The notes below the pieces were generated by a model. The model was not told where the DNA came from. It saw only the letters and a list, made by a program, of their open reading frames with translations, and did no database searches. A program made the position numbers and the translations under genes. 64,000 bases of DNA from SABI01 sp028532915 (GTDB lineage Bacteria > Spirochaetota > Spirochaetia > Sphaerochaetales > Sphaerochaetaceae), in contig OY781923.1 of NCBI GenBank assembly GCA_963677225.1, forward strand, positions 2,046,001-2,110,000, in the 5' to 3' direction. This document shows, piece by piece, positions 25,417 through 33,205 of this stretch; positions within the stretch are counted from its first letter, which is position 1; every line of letters starts with the position of its first letter.

Positions 25417-25482
25417 CTTCTTTCGATAATTCCTTTTATGGAATATACTAACAAAATAAATTGAAGATTCATTGAAATCATA

Positions 25483-25511
25483 TTGACAACAATCGGCAAA
25501 TACCCTAATTA
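25483..25511 (+). promoter_or_regulatory. Sigma-70-type promoter of potABCD
   Basis: TTGACA at 25483-25488, a 17-base spacer and TAATTA at 25506-25511. The leader to potA is about 75 bases and ends in GGGAGG. Confidence 0.7.
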
Positions 25512-25591
25512 TATCGCGTATTTGTTGTGGTTTTCAAAGTTTACAGTCACATTTCGTCATGAGCGGGATGTAGGGAGGAATAGGAAAAAAT

Positions 25592-26716
25592 TTGAAAGGT
25601 TACGATGTACAGATAGAGAATGTCTCAAGAGCCTACGGCTCTTTCAAGGCCCTGGATGATGTGAGTATCGATATAAAAAAGGGAGAGTTCTTCTCTCTTC
25701 TGGGCCCTTCAGGATGCGGAAAGACCACTCTTTTACGTATCATCGCCGGATTCGATTCCCCCGATACCGGCATTCTTCTGTTCGATGGAAAGGAGATACT
25801 CTCCCAGCCCCCTGAAAAGAGGCATGTGAATACGGTATTTCAAAGCTATGCCCTTTTCCCTCATCTTACCGTCTATGAAAACGTGGCCTTTCCGCTGCGC
25901 CTCAAAAAGATCGACAAAAACCTCATCGATTCGAAAGTGAGAGAATATCTTCATCTCGTTCAGCTCGATTCGCACATCCATAAGAAACCCGGCAAACTCA
26001 GCGGAGGACAGAAACAGAGAGTCGCTATTGCACGCGCACTGATCAACGAACCGAGTGTCCTTCTTCTTGACGAACCTCTTTCTGCTCTCGACGCGAAACT
26101 GAGACAGAACCTCCTTGTCGAGCTCGATCATCTTCATGACCAGATCGGCATCACCTTCATCTACGTGACCCACGATCAGAGTGAAGCTCTCTCGGTCAGT
26201 GATAGAATCGCCGTGATGAATCAGGGCAAGGTCCTTCAGGTGGGAACCCCTTATGAGATCTATGAAAGCCCCGCGACAGATTTCGTCGCCCGTTTCATCG
26301 GAGAGACCAATCTGTTCGAAGCGACGGTAGTGAACTGCGACCCGTACGAAGATTACTTCATGACCACACTCGATATCCCGGCGTTGAATTCTCTGGTGAA
26401 GGTCACCGATTACGACAATCTGGAAAAAGGCCAGCGGGTATCGTTCACGGTCCGTCCCGAGAAACTGAAGATCACCGGGGAGAGACCGAACAAAGTCGGA
26501 AAGGATATCAATCTGTTCCATGGAATCGTAGAGGAGCCGATCTACAGCGGTTTTCAGTCGAAATACTACGTCCTGCTCGAAAATTCGACTGTCATCAAGG
26601 TTATCCAGCAGCATGCGAACTATATGGATGAAGGGCCCGAGATAGACTGGAAGGATTCCGTCTTCGTCTCCTGGAGCGCCGAAGACGGCTACATCGTCGA
26701 GGTGGTGGATTCATGA
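25592..26716 (+). CDS. potA: Spermidine/putrescine ABC transporter ATP-binding protein PotA
   Basis: The 374-residue ATPase of a polyamine importer has Walker A GPSGCGKTT, Q-loop FQSYALFPHLTVYENV, signature LSGGQKQR, Walker B LLLDEPLSALDAKL, switch YVTHDQSEALS and a C-terminal TOBE domain (FTVRPEKLKI). The start is TTG 25592, as GGGAGG stands upstream and no in-frame ATG fits. First gene of potABCD; potB overlaps its end by four bases. Substrate assignment rests on the match of all four genes to the Pot set. Confidence 0.92.
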   Translation: MKGYDVQIENVSRAYGSFKALDDVSIDIKKGEFFSLLGPSGCGKTTLLRIIAGFDSPDTGILLFDGKEILSQPPEKRHVNTVFQSYALFPHLTVYENVAFPLRLKKIDKNLIDSKVREYLHLVQLDSHIHKKPGKLSGGQKQRVAIARALINEPSVLLLDEPLSALDAKLRQNLLVELDHLHDQIGITFIYVTHDQSEALSVSDRIAVMNQGKVLQVGTPYEIYESPATDFVARFIGETNLFEATVVNCDPYEDYFMTTLDIPALNSLVKVTDYDNLEKGQRVSFTVRPEKLKITGERPNKVGKDINLFHGIVEEPIYSGFQSKYYVLLENSTVIKVIQQHANYMDEGPEIDWKDSVFVSWSAEDGYIVEVVDS

Positions 26717-27606
26717 TGAACAACCGCAAACGCGAGATACGGCTCGGAACGACCTATTCTTTCCCTATGGGTATTTGGCTCTTCATTTTCTTTCTGGTCC
26801 CACTGCTGATCATCATTCTTTATTCCTTCATGAAGAAAGGATTGTACGGCGGTGTGGAATGGGAATTCTCGCTGGCCGCATACAGACAGATGTTCAACCC
26901 CAATTTCATGAGAGTCCTGGTCAGGACGATCGTCGTATCGGTCGCAGCGACGTTCTTCACTATGCTGCTGGCTCTGCCGTGCGGTTACGCCATGGCAAGA
27001 AGCCGCAATCAGACACTTCTTCTGGCTCTGATCATCATCCCTTTCTGGACAAACTCTCTCATCAGAATCTATGCATGGATAGCGATTCTCTCCAGTGAGG
27101 GCTTTCTCAACGAAACGCTTAAATTCTTTCATATCATCAGCGAGAGTCTCCCGCTTATCTACAACCAGGGAGCTGTGGTCACCGTACTGATCTACATGTA
27201 CATTCCTTTCGCGATTCTTCCGATTTTCACCACGATCGACAAATTCGACTTCCAGCTGCTCGAAGCGGCAAGAGATGTGGGTGCTAACAAGACCAGGGCG
27301 ATCATCTCGGTCCTTCTTCCAAATATTCGAAGCGGTATCATCACTTCCTTCATCTTCACCTTCATTCCCATCTTCGGCGCATATACCGTCCCCCTCCTGG
27401 TAGGTGGAAAAGACTCCTACATGATCGGAAACATCATAGTCGATCAGGTTACCAAGACGAGAAACTGGCCGCTGGCCTCGGCTTTCAGCCTCATTCTCAC
27501 TCTCCTGAGCACTCTGGGAGTCATGTGGATGATGGTTTCGAGCGCGAAGGAACGATCGCAGAATGAGAAAAAAAATCCCTCATTTAGACAGGGAGGAAAC
27601 CTATGA
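26713..27606 (+). CDS. potB: Spermidine/putrescine ABC permease PotB
   Basis: A 297-residue permease with six predicted helices; TM1 is PMGIWLFIFFLVPLLIIIL. The coupling loop is LLEAARDVGANKTRAIISVL, with TSFIFTFIPIFGAYTVPLL typical of PotB/PotH. The ATG overlaps the potA stop (ATGATG). It forms the channel with PotC; its stop overlaps the potC start. Confidence 0.92.
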   Translation: MMNNRKREIRLGTTYSFPMGIWLFIFFLVPLLIIILYSFMKKGLYGGVEWEFSLAAYRQMFNPNFMRVLVRTIVVSVAATFFTMLLALPCGYAMARSRNQTLLLALIIIPFWTNSLIRIYAWIAILSSEGFLNETLKFFHIISESLPLIYNQGAVVTVLIYMYIPFAILPIFTTIDKFDFQLLEAARDVGANKTRAIISVLLPNIRSGIITSFIFTFIPIFGAYTVPLLVGGKDSYMIGNIIVDQVTKTRNWPLASAFSLILTLLSTLGVMWMMVSSAKERSQNEKKNPSFRQGGNL

Positions 27607-28472
27607 GTTCACTCGATCCCTCTTTTCTCATCAAGGCTCCGACACATCCTGTCGGTGTATATAAAGTCTCGAAGAATCAGGTATTCAAAGACCACCGCAG
27701 ATTCGGTTTTTCCAATATCGTCCTGGTTTTGACCATCCTGTTTCTTTTCACTCCACTGATAGTGGTCATAACCTACTCTTTCAACAGTTCGAAAGGGATG
27801 ATGTGGACAGGTTTCTCTCTCAAATGGTATGCCGCCTTGCTGTTCGACTCGGAGGAACTGTGGAGAGCATTTCTGAACAGTTTCATCATAGCCATCTCAT
27901 CTTCGGCTGTGGCTACCGTTCTCGCCTCTTTAGCGGCTGTCGGGATCAAGTGGTATTCGTTCAAAGGAAGACAGTTCATACAGACTCTAAGCTTTCTGCC
28001 GATGGTTCTGCCTGAAGTGATCATAGGTATTTCGATGCTCATATTCTTCACGGCGATTAAACTGCCTCTGGGAATGTTCTCGATCTTCATAGCTCATACG
28101 ACCTTCAACCTTCCTTTCGTCTTCCTCCTTGTCTCCGCTCGCCTCGATGAGTTCGATTTCACGATCCTCGAAGCCGCAAGGGACCTTGGAGCTTCCGAAA
28201 GACAGACGCTGATGAAAGTGATCGTTCCTTCCATCATGCCCGGAGTGATGAGCGGACTTCTCATGTCGATAACGATGAGCCTCGAAGATTTCGTCATCAC
28301 CTTTTTCGTCTCGGGTCCCGGGTCGACTACATTACCTCTGTACGTCTATTCGATGATACGTTACGGCGTCTCCCCGGTTATCAATGCCCTTTCCTTCGTC
28401 CTGATTCTCTCAATCATACTTCTCGCCTTCGCTCTGCGCCGTTTCTTGAAGGTGATAGCCGCCTCAAGCTGA
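27603..28472 (+). CDS. potC: Spermidine/putrescine ABC permease PotC
   Basis: A 289-residue permease. Hallmarks are TYSFNSSKGMMWTGFSLKWY at the end of TM1, the coupling loop ILEAARDLGASERQTLMKVI and VTFFVSGPGSTTLPLYVYSM-like text near the C-terminus (here ITFFVSGPGSTTLPLYVYSM). An N-terminal extension of about 40 residues precedes TM1. The ATG follows GGGAGGAAACCT and overlaps potB by four bases. Confidence 0.92.
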   Translation: MSSLDPSFLIKAPTHPVGVYKVSKNQVFKDHRRFGFSNIVLVLTILFLFTPLIVVITYSFNSSKGMMWTGFSLKWYAALLFDSEELWRAFLNSFIIAISSSAVATVLASLAAVGIKWYSFKGRQFIQTLSFLPMVLPEVIIGISMLIFFTAIKLPLGMFSIFIAHTTFNLPFVFLLVSARLDEFDFTILEAARDLGASERQTLMKVIVPSIMPGVMSGLLMSITMSLEDFVITFFVSGPGSTTLPLYVYSMIRYGVSPVINALSFVLILSIILLAFALRRFLKVIAASS

Positions 28473-28559
28473 TCACCCTTTTTCTCAGAACATCGCGTTC
28501 CGGGGTATGACCGTATGGTGGTCCCGGACGTCTGAATCTCCTTCTTTCGGGAGGATCAT

Positions 28560-29627
28560 ATGAATAAAAAGATGCATTTCATCTTTATCGTGATAATCTT
28601 CACGATCTCAATCGTCTTTACTGCAGGCTGTGCCAAAGAAGAAGCAGTAAAAAAACAATCAGATACAAATACTCTCTATCTGTACAATTGGACCTACTAC
28701 ACCCCCGAGTCGGTCATCGAGAAATTCGAAGAGGAATTCAACGCGAAAGTCGTCCTCGACTACTTCGGATCGAACGAAGATATGTTCGCAAAGCTGAAAG
28801 CCGGCGGATCCGGTTATGATATCGTATTTCCTTCCCAGGATTACGTTTCGATCATGATGACCCTCGATATGCTCACACCCATTGATCTTGAGAAGATTCC
28901 CAACAGCCGGTACATCAGTGATCTTGCACTCAGTAAGGCAACCTACGATCCATTGATGAACTACAGTGTCCCCTACTTCATGGGAGCAGCCGGCATAGCC
29001 GTGAACACGAAAAAGGTGACCGATTATCCCCGCGACTGGTCCATCTTCTCACAGACAAAGCTGAAAAACAGAATGAGTATGCTCGATGACATGAGAGAAG
29101 TAATGGGTGATGCTCTGGCACACCTGGGCTACAGCGTCAACACGACCGATGAAAAGGAACTCAAAGAGGCTCAGCAGCTGATCAACGGGGAATGGAAACC
29201 CAATCTTACGAAATTCGATGCCGAAGGGTTCGCGAAAAGTTTCTCTTCAGGTGAATTCTATGTCGTACAGGGCTATGCGGAAGCTATCTTCGAAGAGATC
29301 GAGGAAGACAGATGGGATGATGTCGATTTCTTCCTTCCCGAAGAAGGAGGGCCGATGTACCTCGATTCGATGGTGATTCCCAAAGGGGCGAAACATATCG
29401 AACTGGCGCACCAGTTCATCGATTTCATCCATCGTCCCGAAATCTATGCCGAATTCCTCGACAGATTCAGATTTCCCTCGTCTGTTCATACCGAAGCTAT
29501 GAATTACACGACAAAAGAACCTTTCTATGTCGAAAGTGATCTGGCCAACTATGAACTGAAAAACGATCTGGGAGAGAACCTGGCCGCCTACGATGAGATC
29601 TGGCAGACTGTCAGGTATACTGATTAG
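28560..29627 (+). CDS. potD: Spermidine/putrescine-binding lipoprotein PotD
   Basis: The 355-residue solute-binding protein begins with a lipoprotein signal, MNKKMHFIFIVIIFTISIVF then TAGC, so it is probably anchored at Cys25. Motifs of PotD/PotF: LYLYNWTYYTPESVIEKFEE, AKLKAGGSGYDIVFPSQDYV and the acidic polyamine-site residues in VVQGYAEAIFEE and DVDFFLPEEGGPMYLDSMVI. GGGAGG precedes the ATG. It is the last gene of the operon and a terminator follows. Confidence 0.93.
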   Translation: MNKKMHFIFIVIIFTISIVFTAGCAKEEAVKKQSDTNTLYLYNWTYYTPESVIEKFEEEFNAKVVLDYFGSNEDMFAKLKAGGSGYDIVFPSQDYVSIMMTLDMLTPIDLEKIPNSRYISDLALSKATYDPLMNYSVPYFMGAAGIAVNTKKVTDYPRDWSIFSQTKLKNRMSMLDDMREVMGDALAHLGYSVNTTDEKELKEAQQLINGEWKPNLTKFDAEGFAKSFSSGEFYVVQGYAEAIFEEIEEDRWDDVDFFLPEEGGPMYLDSMVIPKGAKHIELAHQFIDFIHRPEIYAEFLDRFRFPSSVHTEAMNYTTKEPFYVESDLANYELKNDLGENLAAYDEIWQTVRYTD

Positions 29628-29651
29628 ACATCGAACAACTTCTCACATATT

Positions 29652-29690
29652 ATCGGAGTATTCTGTTACGGAATATTCCGATTTTTTTTT
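29652..29690 (+). terminator. Intrinsic terminator after potD
   Basis: ATCGGAGTATTC and GAATATTCCGAT form a stem around TGTTACG, followed by a run of nine T. It ends potABCD. Confidence 0.85.
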
Positions 29691-29740
29691 GACTTCCAAA
29701 GGCATATAGTATAAAATTTTTTTCAGAGGTAACCTAAGTT

Positions 29741-30205
29741 ATGAAAAAAAGCATTATCGTCCTTGTCACAATCTTTCTGGTTATGATAATTTTCAGCAGC
29801 TGCGATACATGGTATTTCAGGAACAAAGAACTTATCGTTGATAACCAGAGTAATCTTGATATCACTGAGTTGAATGTGAATATCCTGGATTCCGGACAAT
29901 TGACGAATTTTTACAAAAGCGCAGGAGAATCTATGCCGACTGTGTACATCACATCCGGTGAGAGTAAAGAATATGCGATTCCCTATATTCCTTCAAACAG
30001 CAGATCCGATCAGATCTATGTATTTGCCGAAGGTATAGATTCACTCGACGATGATTACGATGCTGGTATAGTTTTTACATTCGACACATCATCAAGTGAA
30101 GGTATCATCCTCACTCTCACACAAGACGATGAAAGAGGGGCTTCTATCAGTTACCATTTTGAAGGCGAAGGAGCAGGCTTTCAGAAAATCGATGACTTAG
30201 ATTAA
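29741..30205 (+). CDS. Small lipoprotein, first of a paralogous pair
   Basis: A 154-residue predicted lipoprotein of unknown function. The signal peptide MKKSIIVLVTIFLVMIIFSS ends at a lipobox Cys21 (FSSC). The mature part is acidic and beta-rich, starting with ELIVDNQSNLDITELNVNIL, and holds SGESKEYAIPYIP, VFTFDTSSSEGIILTLTQDD and a GEGAGFQKID end. The next gene shares this plan throughout (SGESKEYAIPYIP against AGDTKDYAVPYMA), so the two arose by duplication. The fold (a short stalk, then a strand-rich domain starting 'hhhxNxSxxxI') resembles small envelope domains, but I cannot name it. Confidence 0.75.
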   Translation: MKKSIIVLVTIFLVMIIFSSCDTWYFRNKELIVDNQSNLDITELNVNILDSGQLTNFYKSAGESMPTVYITSGESKEYAIPYIPSNSRSDQIYVFAEGIDSLDDDYDAGIVFTFDTSSSEGIILTLTQDDERGASISYHFEGEGAGFQKIDDLD

Positions 30206-30273
30206 AATAAAACCACAGAAGAGCAAAAAATCAGACCGGTAATAAACCGGTTCTAATATAAAGGAAACATATC

Positions 30274-30723
30274 ATGAAAAAACATATAACAGTGATCATT
30301 CTGACGGCGATTCTGGTCGTAATCTCAGTATCGTGCAACGAAACACCATATGCTGTCAAAACGGTTCATTTCGTCAATGACAGTGACGTTGACATCACCG
30401 CGGTACATTATGTCTACGGTGACAATATAGATTCGATAGATTCGAGAATCAGTATTTCAACAGAGCCTGTCATCTATGCGGGAGATACGAAAGATTATGC
30501 CGTTCCCTATATGGCGAATCAGGGGACAAGCGACACCTATGGCTTCACAGCATACTATGAAGAGCCGGACAGAGATGTATTTTCCTACCCCACAATATTG
30601 TTCACTTTCGATGCGGGAAGCACCGAAGATATCACGTTGGTATTGCAGGGAGAGATGGACTCATATACCATCACCGGCGAAGGAAGCGGTATCGAAGAGG
30701 TTGAATATATAGCATATGACTGA
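30274..30723 (+). CDS. Small lipoprotein, second of a paralogous pair
   Basis: A 149-residue predicted lipoprotein, paralogue of the gene just before it. Signal MKKHITVIILTAILVVISVS, with Cys21 as the lipidation site. Shared features are HFVNDSDVDITAVHYVYGDN (against IVDNQSNLDITELNVNIL), AGDTKDYAVPYMA, ILFTFDAGSTEDITLVLQGE and the end GEGSGIEEV. AAAGGAAACATATC precedes the ATG, and a short hairpin (ACCGG/CCGGT) lies just upstream of it. Divergence between copies is high, so duplication is old. No function is known. Confidence 0.75.
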   Translation: MKKHITVIILTAILVVISVSCNETPYAVKTVHFVNDSDVDITAVHYVYGDNIDSIDSRISISTEPVIYAGDTKDYAVPYMANQGTSDTYGFTAYYEEPDRDVFSYPTILFTFDAGSTEDITLVLQGEMDSYTITGEGSGIEEVEYIAYD

Positions 30724-30757
30724 GATCTGCCAATAAAAGAATCCGTCATGGTCTTTT

Positions 30758-31477
30758 TCAGCTCAGCGTCTCCTTAGCAAGCAATGTAAGCTGGTCGACA
30801 GCCTTCTCGGTGATCTCCTTTTCGATGAAACTGATGCCTTCGGCATCAAGTCCGGCAGCCCAGTTCATCGAATAGACCAGCCCGGCAAATTCGATATGCA
30901 GCTCGTTTGCAAGTATCGTCTCTGTGGCCGCGGTCATCCCCACGTAATCGGCACCGAGTCGACGGTACATAGTGATCTCTGCAGGAGTCTCGAGCCTGGG
31001 TCCGTTCGTGCAGACATACGTGCCTTTCAAAGACAGCGGTATCCTCAGTTCCTTGGCTTTGTTGGCCAGCAGCACCCGCAGTCTTCTGCTGTAGGGAAAG
31101 ACCATCGGAGTGTGTTCGAAAGGCTCGTTGAGTGTGTCGTAGAACGTTGATATTCTGTTGTTCGTCAGATCGATGAACTGGTCTATGAGGCCCAGATTTC
31201 CCGGAATCACCATGGAAGTGATCGAACCGACTCCGTACAGACCTATGATCTGCGTCACACCAACCTTTTTCAAAGCTGTGATGTTCGCCCGGTAATTGAT
31301 CAGATGAGGAGGAACGGTATGCCCTTTTTCATGTCTGAGAAGATAGAAAATGGAATTTTCGTTCACCTTCTCTTCCCAGAGCGTCGCATCTCCATACCCG
31401 GTTGAAACACACAGCTTCTCTGCATTCGCGGGAATCAGGCCCTGAAAGCCGCTTCCGCCTATAATCGCCGAATTCAT
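30758..31477 (-). CDS. Purine nucleoside / methylthioadenosine phosphorylase
   Basis: A 239-residue enzyme of the MTAP/PNP (PNP_UDP_1) family, splitting a purine nucleoside with phosphate to base and sugar-1-phosphate. Motifs: AIIGGSGFQGL, LLRHEKGHTVPPHLINYRAN (phosphate site), GVGSITSMVIPGNLGLIDQF, and YVCTNGPRLETPAEITMYRR followed by LGADYVGMTAATETILANEL. It lacks the human-type MTAP tail and could act on methylthioadenosine, inosine or guanosine. ATG 31477 shares its A with the stop of the MtnA-like gene (TGATG), after GGAGG. Last gene of a three-gene operon. Confidence 0.88.
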   Translation of the reverse strand: MNSAIIGGSGFQGLIPANAEKLCVSTGYGDATLWEEKVNENSIFYLLRHEKGHTVPPHLINYRANITALKKVGVTQIIGLYGVGSITSMVIPGNLGLIDQFIDLTNNRISTFYDTLNEPFEHTPMVFPYSRRLRVLLANKAKELRIPLSLKGTYVCTNGPRLETPAEITMYRRLGADYVGMTAATETILANELHIEFAGLVYSMNWAAGLDAEGISFIEKEITEKAVDQLTLLAKETLS

Positions 31478-32523
31478 CAATCATCCTCCAGATCGAATAT
31501 ATCCATAATCTGATCGGGCGCATAGAGCCCTTTCGGAGTAATTATCCCTGTTATGAGAGAACGTGGAATCTTATCGAATGCGGGATAGACTCCCTTCACA
31601 CCCTCAGCAGTGATTCTTCTGTTTTCGAACACAAAAAGTTCTTCAGGGTCTCTCTCCTCCATCTCTATATCCTCTAAAGTCTTCTTCGTTCTGTCAGGAG
31701 AGACTGAGAACACATGGAAGGGAAGAGAAAAATGACGGCAGATGATCGCATTGTTCAGCGTCCCGACCTTGTTCACGGCAGATCCGTCCATACAGAGGGT
31801 ATCTACGGCACTCATGTACCGGTTGATCTTTCCTTCCACGATGTAGTGTGCCGCCATCGCATCGCTCATAAGTGTCGTATCGATTCCCGATTGCACCAGC
31901 GAAGGTGCACTAAGATGTGCTCCCTGCAGATACGGGCGGGTTTCAGGGACCCATGCTGTTACGTCCTTTCCAGAGTTTCGTGCTTTGAGAAGAGAAAGGA
32001 TGAAGGTATGCTCGGCAAAGCAGGTCGTGAACACACCATCTCCGTCTGAAATCAGGTCCGCTCCGAGATCGCTCATATGATCGTAGATTCTGTCGAACTC
32101 ATCCTCTATCGCTGATACTTTCTCTGTGACGAAAGGCACGATATCGTGTCTGTTGAGCATCTGCGGGTGTCGAGAAAGATCTTCTGCGACTCTCTGATAG
32201 AGGCGGCGGGCTGTGGTGTTTGTCTTCCGCGCTTCCAGTATAGGTCTCATACTGTTTTCGAAACTTTCCAGTGAGAGGTCGACTCTCCCCCGGTCCATCA
32301 GACGGGCGATATAGATCATGGAAGTAAGGACCACCTGCTGTACCCCTCCTCCCTGGGTGACCATTGCTTTGAGACAATCTGCAATCTCTTCCGGTGAGCT
32401 ACATGCAACAAATTCATCGCAGTGAGGATATCTTCTTCTGTTGTGGATATAGAACACATCGTCTTCGATATGGGCTATCACCCGCTTTTGCAGGATGTGA
32501 GGCAGTTGTGAGTCAAGGTCCAT
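31477..32523 (-). CDS. MtnA/eIF2B-like sugar-1-phosphate isomerase, divergent
   Basis: A 348-residue member of the IF-2B/MtnA superfamily, which converts methylthioribose-1-phosphate or ribose-1-phosphate to the ribulose form. Retained: ETRPYLQGAHLSAPSLVQSG, SDAMAAHYIVEGKI, a catalytic Cys in DGVFTTCFAEHTF and an Asp in AVDTLCMDGSAVNKVGTLNN. Changed: the usual THCNAGxLA around the Cys reads TTCFAEHTF, and GADRIAxNGDxANKIGT reads AVDTLCMDGSAVNKVGT. So the reaction type is probably kept, but the substrate may differ. It starts four bases after the deaminase stop and ends on the phosphorylase start, implying a shared pathway. Confidence 0.75.
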   Translation of the reverse strand: MDLDSQLPHILQKRVIAHIEDDVFYIHNRRRYPHCDEFVACSSPEEIADCLKAMVTQGGGVQQVVLTSMIYIARLMDRGRVDLSLESFENSMRPILEARKTNTTARRLYQRVAEDLSRHPQMLNRHDIVPFVTEKVSAIEDEFDRIYDHMSDLGADLISDGDGVFTTCFAEHTFILSLLKARNSGKDVTAWVPETRPYLQGAHLSAPSLVQSGIDTTLMSDAMAAHYIVEGKINRYMSAVDTLCMDGSAVNKVGTLNNAIICRHFSLPFHVFSVSPDRTKKTLEDIEMEERDPEELFVFENRRITAEGVKGVYPAFDKIPRSLITGIITPKGLYAPDQIMDIFDLEDD

Positions 32524-32526
32524 CGG

Positions 32527-33033
32527 TCAGTCCCAGAATCCGATATGGTCTTTCAGAATCCGGTCTCTCAACGATTTGTCATCGACGGGACCGACCACAA
32601 TGATATCCTTCTGTCCGTGATCGATCACCGATCTGCAGGGAAGAGAGAAGGTCGGATTCTCTTCATTCGATCCGGTCAGTTCAAGAAGGGTATGCTCGGT
32701 GAGACCGTAGACAAGGCGCCCCACATTTGCCCAATACAGAGCCCCGGTACACATCACGCACGGTTCGATAGTCGTATAGAGGGTGCACTCTGAAAGGAAA
32801 TCTCTCGAATATTCCTTCGACGCTCTGAAAAGCAGTGCCGTCTCCGCGTGTCCGCAGTCATTATGCTCGGTCACGACCTCGTTTCCCTGAGTCATCAGGA
32901 TATGACCCTCTTTGTCGGCCAACAGAGCCCCGAAGGGATGATTCCCCTGTGCACGCGAGAGGGTTGCCACCTCTGCGCTTTCATAAAGCAGTTCAATATC
33001 TCTTTCGTTGATCGTTCCTTCGACTGTTCCCAT
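32527..33033 (-). CDS. Zinc-dependent nucleoside/nucleobase deaminase (GuaD/TadA-type)
   Basis: A 168-residue enzyme of the cytidine/deoxycytidylate deaminase superfamily. Zinc and catalytic residues: His-Ala-Glu in CGHAETALLFRA and Pro-Cys-x2-Cys in YTTIEPCVMCTGALYWANVG; QGNHPFGALLADKEG is typical of guanine-deaminase-like members. The C-terminal LLELTGSNEENPTFSLP differs from TadA, so a tRNA substrate is unlikely. ATG 33033 follows GAGGGAAACACA; a longer frame from 33072 lacks a site. First gene of the deaminase/isomerase/phosphorylase operon, suggesting it acts on a purine nucleoside or base before phosphorolysis. Confidence 0.85.
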   Translation of the reverse strand: MGTVEGTINERDIELLYESAEVATLSRAQGNHPFGALLADKEGHILMTQGNEVVTEHNDCGHAETALLFRASKEYSRDFLSECTLYTTIEPCVMCTGALYWANVGRLVYGLTEHTLLELTGSNEENPTFSLPCRSVIDHGQKDIIVVGPVDDKSLRDRILKDHIGFWD

Positions 33034-33205
33034 TGTGTTTCCCTCTATTATTTTGTGCCAACACTTTACCACGTTACAGCCTCAGTATAAAGAGTTTACC
33101 TGAAAAACACTTTCTCTTCAGTCATTCCACACAAACTTCTATAGACAATAGGAAGGAGTATTGCGATACTATACAGAAAAGGCATCTTTTTTTTGGAGAT
33201 TTTCA

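Noticed and set aside
25733..26614. 293-residue open frame antisense to potA
   Set aside because: PotA is certain on the plus strand. Long antisense frames recur here because of codon bias.
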